Shown here in pieces: positions 58,179 through 64,000 of a stretch of 64,000 nt of DNA. Where the stretch lies: assembly GCF_006864425.1 (NCBI RefSeq), contig NZ_QHLI01000001.1:47325-111324 (forward strand), given 5' to 3'. The position numbers and the translations under genes were made by a program. The first letter of the stretch is position 1. Each line of letters starts with the position of its first letter. This DNA comes from Campylobacter troglodytis (lineage in GTDB: Bacteria; Campylobacterota; Campylobacteria; Campylobacterales; Campylobacteraceae). The notes under the pieces were generated by a model, which saw nothing but the letters and a program-made list of their open reading frames with translations, was not told the DNA's origin and searched no databases.

Positions 58179-59551
58179 TAAAAACTCTCATAAATAAACT
58201 GTGGTATGCCATTTGGCATAAAGGCAAAGATCAAAAGCAAGATAAATGCCAACACTATGGGTCTTAACAAAAGAGGGGTTATACTTAGAATTCTAACGCA
58301 GTAGGCTTTAAAATTTATAAACAAGGGATAAACTATAAAAAGGGCTGCAAAGCCTGCAAAAACATAGATATCTTCATATTTTACACTCATAAAGAAATTA
58401 TCATAACAAGATCTAAGATATTCCCAAGCTGACTCAAAGCTAGGATAATAAAAAAAGATCCAAGCAAAGCTTACAAAATGAAAGGTTAAAAAGACGGATA
58501 AATATGGAATTTTACTAAGATTTATCCTATTAACAAGGGGCAAGTGCAAAAACACCACTCCAAGTCCGTGCAAAAGTCCCCAGATAAAGAAATTTATGGT
58601 ATTTCCGTGCCAAATTCCTGAAAGCACAAAGGCTATTAATAAATTTGCATAGCTTCTAAGCTTGCCTTTTCTATTGCCTCCAAGGGGTATGTAGATATAA
58701 TCTCTTATGAAGGTTGAAAGTGAAATATGCCATCTAGTCCAAAATTCACGCAAATTTTTTGAGAGATAGGGCATATTAAAATTCAAAGGAAGCTTAAAGC
58801 CAAGCATCAAAGCAAAGGCACAAACCAAATCCACATAACCGCTAAAATCACAGTAAATTTGAACGCTAAAAGCATAAATTCCACATAAAAGCTCTAAAAA
58901 ATTAAAGGCTGAGGGATTTGAGAGTATTTCTTTTGAGTATATGCCAAGATAGTTTGCGATTAAGACCTTTTTGACTATGCCAAATAAAAGTAAGACTATG
59001 ATTAAATTTGCGTTTTTAAATTCTCTTTTTTTGTGAATTTGCTCAAAGAAAAAATCACTTCTCATAATAGGACCTAGCAAAAGCGTTGGGAAAAATGAAA
59101 GATAGGTGGCTAAATTTAAAAAGCTTTCTATCTTTTTGTTTTGATAAACGCTTACTAGATAGGTGATTGAGGCAAAGGTATAAAAGCTAAGTCCTATGGG
59201 AAAGATAAGATCTGAGTTTAAATATCCAAAGCCAAAAAATTCCAAAAAGGCATCAAAGCTATCTTTGATGCTTGGAAAATACTTAAAAAAGCATAAATTC
59301 AGCACCGCAAAGGCAAGGCAGGCTATGAAGATATTTTTCTTTTGCCGCACAAAAATCAGCAAGGCAAAATAATGAATAAAAAAGGTATAAACAAACAAAA
59401 CAAGGGCGAAATAGGGATTAATGAGTATGTAAATAAGGTATGAAAAGCCTAAAACTAGCATATTTTGCGTGAGGTATTTTTCACGAAAAGCCCAATAAAT
59501 CGCAAAAAACACTATCATCATAATGCTAAATTCTAAAGAAAAATATGTCAT
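58178..59551 (-). CDS. patA: MBOAT acetyl-transporting membrane protein PatA
   Basis: Moves acetyl groups across the inner membrane for peptidoglycan O-acetylation. The 457-aa protein has about ten membrane helices. MBOAT signatures are FPIGLSFYTFASITYLV near residue 115, FFPTLLLGPIMRSDFFFEQI near 152, QIYCDFSGYVDLVCAFALMLGF near 232, LREFWTRWHISLSTFIRDYIYIPLGGNRKG near 270-300 and VLSGIWHGNTINFFIWGLLHG near 312 (catalytic His). It is first of the patA-patB-ape1 operon. Confidence 0.93.
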   Translation of the reverse strand: MTYFSLEFSIMMIVFFAIYWAFREKYLTQNMLVLGFSYLIYILINPYFALVLFVYTFFIHYFALLIFVRQKKNIFIACLAFAVLNLCFFKYFPSIKDSFDAFLEFFGFGYLNSDLIFPIGLSFYTFASITYLVSVYQNKKIESFLNLATYLSFFPTLLLGPIMRSDFFFEQIHKKREFKNANLIIVLLLFGIVKKVLIANYLGIYSKEILSNPSAFNFLELLCGIYAFSVQIYCDFSGYVDLVCAFALMLGFKLPLNFNMPYLSKNLREFWTRWHISLSTFIRDYIYIPLGGNRKGKLRSYANLLIAFVLSGIWHGNTINFFIWGLLHGLGVVFLHLPLVNRINLSKIPYLSVFLTFHFVSFAWIFFYYPSFESAWEYLRSCYDNFFMSVKYEDIYVFAGFAALFIVYPLFINFKAYCVRILSITPLLLRPIVLAFILLLIFAFMPNGIPQFIYESF

Positions 59552-59796
59552 TTCTAACCTTAAAATTTATCTTTTCGCAAACACTTATTATAATATTTCT
59601 AGCTTATATTTTGTTGAAAACTTATAAATTTTTTAAGCAAGATTACAAAAAGAAACACAAAGCAAAAAGCTTATTTTATGTGTCTTATTTAAATTTTTTA
59701 TGGTATAATGCCTAATTTACAAGAGAAATTTAGTGAATTTAAACTTCAATTAATGCCTCTTAGGGTAAAATACTCTTTTTTACTTAGGGAAGATTA

Positions 59797-61290
59797 ATGA
59801 TTACTTGGATGCAAAGACATAGAAAATGGCTTGTTGTAACTATTTGGATTAGCACGGTAGCCTTTGTTGGAGCTGGTTTTGTGGGCTGGGGTACTTATGA
59901 TCTTAATCTTACTCGCAGCTCCTCAGTAGCAAGTGTTGGCGATGAAAAGATAAGCTTTTTTGAATTTAATAGCAGATTTTCACAGGTTTTTAATTATTAT
60001 CAGCAAATAAGCGACGGTGCCCTTACAGAACAGCAAGCTATGGAGCAAGGACTTGATCTTGTAGCCTTGCAAAGCTTGGTTGATGACAAGCTTTTGCTAA
60101 ATTACGCCAAGGAGCTTGGCATAGGAAGTAGCGAGGATGAGATCATTAGCATCTTGCTTTCAGATAGAGAATTTTACGACATAAACGGAAGCTTTGATAA
60201 AAATATATATTACAATTTACTAGCACAAAATAAGATCAGCACCAAAGACTACGAGCAAATGCTAGCAGATAGCATAGCCTTACGCAAACTTAGCGTGCTT
60301 TTTAATCTCCCTGTTAAAGAGGATGAATTTCAAATGCTTGCTTCAAATTTTTTTATGCAAGATGTGTTAAGTATAGAGCTTGTAAGAGCAGATAAAAATA
60401 TTAATGCAAGTATAGATGAGGATGCCTTAAACAAGCTTTGGCTTAATCACAAGGAGGATTTTAAAACTCAAAAATATTACGAATTATCAACTTATTTCTT
60501 GCCCATCAAAAAAGAAACAGTAAATGAAGAAAATTTAAGAGCCTTTTACGAGAAAAACAAGCAAAATTACACAGATTTTAGCGGTAAAATTCTAAGCTTT
60601 GAGCAAGCAAAAAACGAGCTTATTTCTTCTTATAGCTTAGAGCAGATTAAAAGCGAGGCAAATAAGGCTTATTTGGCATTAAGCAAAAAAGAGCTTGATT
60701 TTCAAGCAGATAAAAAGATCAGCGACAATGATGTATATTATCCAACCGAGCTTTTTATCAAGGCAAATACCGTTTTAAAGCCCTTTATTTTCGAGCAAAA
60801 CGGACAAAAAGGCTATATGATAGCAAGGATAAATTCTATAAATCCAGCAAGGACAAAGACTTATGAGGAGGCAAGGGAGGAGCTTTTGCCACTTTATAAG
60901 AGTCAAAGACAAAAAGAAGCCCTAGCTCAAAAGGCTGATTTGGCCTTGGAAAAATTCAAGGGCAAAAACATAGGCTCTGTCGCAAGGGACACACAAAGAA
61001 ATGAGCAAAGAGTTAGCGAGGATCTGATGAATGATGCTGAATTTAGCTTTTTTTTGATGAATGTTTTTAATTCTAACAAGGATAAATCCTTTGTTTTATT
61101 TGATGATAAGGCTATCTTGTATAAAATTAACGCCCAAAGTCTTTTAAATTCAGCCAAGCTAGAAGAGTATAAGCCAACCTTGGAGCAAAATATAAAAAAT
61201 ATCAAGGCAAATGAGCTTAGAAAAGAACTACTTGCTGAGCTTAAGAAAAAATACAAGGTAGAAATTTATTACGAAAGGCAAAAGAGTTGA
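59797..61290 (+). CDS. ppiD: PpiD/SurA-like periplasmic chaperone, membrane-anchored
   Basis: A 497-aa protein with one N-terminal membrane helix (residues 10-31, WLVVTIWISTVAFVGAGFVGWG), then SVASVGDEKISFFEFNSRFSQVFNYY, the SurA_N/PpiD opening. A central LALSKKELDFQADKKISDNDVYY and FEQNGQKGYMIARI resemble a degenerate parvulin domain. It lies directly upstream of ftsA (4-bp overlap). In C. jejuni the same protein precedes ftsA-ftsZ. It is expected to help fold envelope proteins leaving the Sec channel. The catalytic residues of a true isomerase are not obvious. Confidence 0.85.
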   Translation: MITWMQRHRKWLVVTIWISTVAFVGAGFVGWGTYDLNLTRSSSVASVGDEKISFFEFNSRFSQVFNYYQQISDGALTEQQAMEQGLDLVALQSLVDDKLLLNYAKELGIGSSEDEIISILLSDREFYDINGSFDKNIYYNLLAQNKISTKDYEQMLADSIALRKLSVLFNLPVKEDEFQMLASNFFMQDVLSIELVRADKNINASIDEDALNKLWLNHKEDFKTQKYYELSTYFLPIKKETVNEENLRAFYEKNKQNYTDFSGKILSFEQAKNELISSYSLEQIKSEANKAYLALSKKELDFQADKKISDNDVYYPTELFIKANTVLKPFIFEQNGQKGYMIARINSINPARTKTYEEAREELLPLYKSQRQKEALAQKADLALEKFKGKNIGSVARDTQRNEQRVSEDLMNDAEFSFFLMNVFNSNKDKSFVLFDDKAILYKINAQSLLNSAKLEEYKPTLEQNIKNIKANELRKELLAELKKKYKVEIYYERQKS

Positions 61291-62669
61291 ACATTTTAGG
61301 TATTGATTTAGGATCAACGCAAACTTGTGTCATTTTGACCCGAAAAAGCTTTGAGGATGATAGAGAAGAGCTAGCCATTATAGGCTTTGGCAAGTCTAAG
61401 ACTCAAGGCGTTAAAAAGGGTGCGATTACAAATATAGAACTTGCTGCTAAATCCATACAACAAGCTGTTGCAAGAGTGCAAATGATGTCTGGGGTAAAGA
61501 ATTTCGATAGGGTGGCTGTTTCTATTTCTGGTGCTTATACCAAGTATGTAAAAAGCCCTGGTTTGGTTATTAATCCAAACGGAGGCGAAATAGGCATAAA
61601 AGAAATTCAAAGGGCTGTTTTAGACGCAAAGATTAAGGCAAACATACCAAATGGCTATGAGATCATCCATGTCTTGCCTTATAATTTTAAGGTAAATGAC
61701 ATTGATTATGTTGAGGATCCCTTAGGTATGAGCGGTAAGAGGCTTGAGGTTTCAACCCACATTGTCATCTCCCAAGAAGCTCATATTAAAAATCTCAAAA
61801 AGGCTGTTGAGCTTGCAGATTTAAAGGTTTCAAATTTAGTTCTTTCAGGCTATGCCTCTGCTATTGCTTGTCTTGATGAGAGCGAAAAAGAATTAGGCAC
61901 CATACTTGTGGATATGGGCGGTGCCATTTGCGATATAGTTATACATATGGGTAATGCCATACGCTACAATGAATGCTTACAAATAGGCTCTTTAAACATA
62001 ACTCAGGATCTAAGTATAGCCTTGCATACTCCCTTAAAAGAGGCTGAAAATCTCAAGCTTTCTTATGCAAATTTAGGACAAGAACCAGAAAAGATCATAC
62101 AAGTTCCCTCAATGGGCGATGAGAGCAAGGTTGTTGAGTGTAATTTAGGAAGTATTTCTACTGTGATTTATTCAAGGGCTGAGGAAACCCTTATGATATT
62201 AGCACAAATTCTAAGTAAGACCCAACTTGCTAGAAGTGCTGGTGCTGGGGTGGTTTTAACAGGTGGTATGACAAAGCTTGCAGGGCTTGATAAGCTCGCT
62301 ACTGCTATATTTGACAAAAAGGCCATTAGAATTGCTAGTGCTAGAGATAGCTTTATTTCTAGCTTTGATGAGGCTATTAAGGATCCAGAAAATACTTGTG
62401 CTGTGGGACTTTGCTTGTATGAGGCTGGATATTTTACCCCTTATGAGCTTGATTCTAATCAAAAATTGCGTTGCAAGGGCGAGGAGATGCTCTACAATGA
62501 AATAGCAAAAAAAGAACCCACTCCAATAAAAGAAGAAAAAAGTCAAATTTTTAATGAAAATTCGCAAGAAAATGATACAATAGCGATTAATAAAGAGGTT
62601 TTAAATTTAGGAGCCAAGAAGGAGAATTTTCTCACTAATATGTGGCATAAACTTGTTAATCAATTCTAA
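61287..62669 (+). CDS. ftsA: Cell-division protein FtsA
   Basis: Actin-like ATPase tethering FtsZ to the membrane. The 460-aa protein has NILGIDLGSTQTCVIL (phosphate 1, residues 2-17), GVKKGAITNIELAAKSIQQAV near 41, LGTILVDMGGAICDIVIHMGNAI near 203 (phosphate 2) and AGAGVVLTGGMTKLAGLDKLA near 316 (adenosine motif). A short C-terminal amphipathic end (ENFLTNMWHKLVNQF) serves as the membrane-targeting sequence. It overlaps ppiD and precedes ftsZ. Confidence 0.97.
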   Translation: MNILGIDLGSTQTCVILTRKSFEDDREELAIIGFGKSKTQGVKKGAITNIELAAKSIQQAVARVQMMSGVKNFDRVAVSISGAYTKYVKSPGLVINPNGGEIGIKEIQRAVLDAKIKANIPNGYEIIHVLPYNFKVNDIDYVEDPLGMSGKRLEVSTHIVISQEAHIKNLKKAVELADLKVSNLVLSGYASAIACLDESEKELGTILVDMGGAICDIVIHMGNAIRYNECLQIGSLNITQDLSIALHTPLKEAENLKLSYANLGQEPEKIIQVPSMGDESKVVECNLGSISTVIYSRAEETLMILAQILSKTQLARSAGAGVVLTGGMTKLAGLDKLATAIFDKKAIRIASARDSFISSFDEAIKDPENTCAVGLCLYEAGYFTPYELDSNQKLRCKGEEMLYNEIAKKEPTPIKEEKSQIFNENSQENDTIAINKEVLNLGAKKENFLTNMWHKLVNQF

Positions 62670-62682
62670 ATTAGGGGTGATT

Positions 62683-63810
62683 ATGAACGAATTCATAGTT
62701 GAAGAGGCTGGACACGCAAAGGGTGCAAAGATTAAGATTATAGGTTGCGGTGGTGGTGGTAGCAACATGATAGATCATATGATAAAAATGGGGCTATCAT
62801 CTTATAACAATTTAGATCTAATAGCTGCTAATACCGATGGACAACACCTTGCAGCAAATTTAGCCAAGACTAAAATTCAACTCGGTGAAAAGATCACAAG
62901 AGGGCTAGGGGCTGGTGGCAATCCTCAGGTTGGAAGTGAAAGCGCAAAAGAAAATTTTGAAGAAATTAAGGCTGCATTAGAAAATAGCGATATAGTTTTC
63001 ATAGCCTCAGGGCTTGGAGGTGGCACTGGAACTGGTGCTAGCCCCATCATAGCAAGGGCTGCGAAGGAAATAGGTGCGCTGACCGTGTCTGTTGTAACTA
63101 TGCCCTTTGATTATGAGGGTAAAAAAAAGAAAGAACTTGCCGAAGCAGGTCTAATAGAGCTTAAAAAAGAAAGCGACTCCATACTTGTGATACAAAATGA
63201 TAGGGTATTAAACCTCATAGATAAAAATGTAGGCTTTGATGAGACCTATGTCCTTGTTGATGACATTTTAAGTAGGGCTGTTAAGGGTATGGTGTCCATA
63301 CTCTTGGAAAATAGCCGTGTTAATGTGGATTTTGCCGATGTTAAGGCAATTATGAGCCATAGAGGACTTGCCTTGATGGGAATGGGTGAAGCCAGTGGGG
63401 CTAGTGCTGCTGTGGAGGCTTTAAATAATGCTCTTGAATCGCCCTTACTTGATAGCCTAGATATTAAAAATGCAAAGGGTGTCATAGTTCATTTCAAGAA
63501 CAGTCCCAAATTTCCTTTCTTGCAGATAGTAAATGCGGCAAAAAGTTTGCAAGAAATTCTAAATGAAAATGTAACATTTAAATACGGCATAAATTCAGAT
63601 GAGAACATAGCCGAGGATAAGATCGAAGTAACCATCATAGTAACAGGCTTTGAGTATCAAGAGCAAACCACCCAGCCTACCATTTCAAAAGAAGAAAAAG
63701 AGGCAAAAAAGATGCCCTATGTCAGCCTAGGAAGAACAGGCACTCACAACGATGAGGAGACCATCACCTACCTAGACAGCCCAGCTTTTTTAAGAAGGCA
63801 AATGGACTAA
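62683..63810 (+). CDS. ftsZ: Cell-division protein FtsZ
   Basis: Tubulin-like GTPase forming the division ring. It is 375 aa from ATG 62683 (AGGGG 5 nt upstream); an earlier start at 62653 lies inside ftsA and is not favoured. GTP-binding features are KIKIIGCGGGGSNMIDHMI near residue 14, AANTDGQHL near 47, the tubulin signature GLGGGTGTGASPIIA near 107 and NVDFADVKAIMSHRGLALMGMGEA near 214. The C-terminal FtsA-binding peptide TYLDSPAFLRRQMD is at the end. Third gene of the ppiD-ftsA-ftsZ operon. Confidence 0.98.
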   Translation: MNEFIVEEAGHAKGAKIKIIGCGGGGSNMIDHMIKMGLSSYNNLDLIAANTDGQHLAANLAKTKIQLGEKITRGLGAGGNPQVGSESAKENFEEIKAALENSDIVFIASGLGGGTGTGASPIIARAAKEIGALTVSVVTMPFDYEGKKKKELAEAGLIELKKESDSILVIQNDRVLNLIDKNVGFDETYVLVDDILSRAVKGMVSILLENSRVNVDFADVKAIMSHRGLALMGMGEASGASAAVEALNNALESPLLDSLDIKNAKGVIVHFKNSPKFPFLQIVNAAKSLQEILNENVTFKYGINSDENIAEDKIEVTIIVTGFEYQEQTTQPTISKEEKEAKKMPYVSLGRTGTHNDEETITYLDSPAFLRRQMD

Positions 63811-63839
63811 GCCCTTTAAGGCTTAGTCTTTAAAAAAAA
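63805..63839 (+). terminator. Terminator hairpin overlapping the ftsZ stop
   Basis: GACTAAGCC (63805-63813) pairs perfectly with GGCTTAGTC (63820-63828), followed by TTTAAAAAAAA. The first arm includes the ftsZ stop codon. The A run makes it possibly bidirectional. Confidence 0.8.
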
Positions 63840-64000
63840 GGCTATTGATACTTTTAGCTGATATAATTACGGCTGAAAGATTGGTAAAATCGATGTTAAA
63901 CAAGTATATATTTTTGCCCTACATTTCGGAGCGAAAATTTAGGCAGATTTTAGAGTGTTTTTGTGCTGACATTTGCGTAAGCAAAATTGCCATTTTATGC
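63840..64000 (+). mobile_element. IS1595-type element, group A, 5' part (runs off the window)
   Basis: Starts GGCTATTGATACTTTTAGCT at 63840 directly after the ftsZ terminator and continues through ATG 63893 into the transposase helix-turn-helix region. It differs from the copy at 13697 at only four of about 161 positions. In C. jejuni flgG2 follows ftsZ, so the element has probably landed between the two. The catalytic residues lie beyond the window. Confidence 0.9.

Overview
The window is AT-rich chromosomal DNA from an epsilonproteobacterium (Campylobacterota), most likely a Campylobacter species outside the C. jejuni/C. coli pair. This rests on recognisable Campylobacter gene neighbourhoods: lysA-HAD hydrolase-pheA-hisC, the P450 cluster with kpsS/kpsC, hydABC(D) NiFe-hydrogenase, coaD-tmk-hisS, phosphohexomutase/fliL/acpS, the patA-patB-ape1 peptidoglycan O-acetylation set, and ppiD-ftsA-ftsZ. 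I assigned no species; all family assignments come from reading motifs, not from a search.

Layout: 1-1.9 kb, gene fragments and a C39-peptidase gene split by an insertion sequence (IS). 1.9-8.2 kb, hisC, pheA, a HAD hydrolase, a type II restriction-modification pair and lysA, all minus strand. 8.3-13.4 kb, one giant exonuclease/RecQ/UvrD fusion helicase. 13.7-14.4 kb, the only full-length IS copy. 14.6-22.6 kb, a P450 cluster, a putative SGNH protein and the capsule linker Kdo-transferases KpsS/KpsC. 24-30.6 kb, groEL/groES, an AsmA-like protein and corA. 33-37.6 kb, hydrogenase. 38.4-43.6 kb, an accessory islet (zinc-motif protein, DNA glycosylase, hypothetical, tandem AAA+ ATPase) set in a dense field of hairpin repeats. 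45-47.5 kb, coaD-tmk-hisS. 50-51.6 kb, gdhA. 52-55 kb, phosphohexomutase, a frameshifted fliL and acpS. 56-59.6 kb, ape1, patB, patA. 59.8-63.8 kb, ppiD, ftsA, ftsZ, then another IS copy runs off the end.

The most unusual content is repetitive. About ten IS1595-type copies or remnants occur, in two related groups with different terminal repeats. The decayed copies carry more than twenty short (about 36-45 nt) hairpin-forming insertions, placed again and again at the same Phe-Gly/Phe-Trp codon sites of the transposase. The full-length copy has none of them. I saw none outside the IS remnants. Separate families of hairpin repeats with compensatory arm changes lie at 4.2-4.4 kb and 39.9-44.2 kb.

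Other points of interest are a restriction gene and fliL each off-frame at an A tract, low-complexity insertions in hisC, hisS and the phosphohexomutase, and a full-length transposase that has lost its expected first catalytic aspartate.
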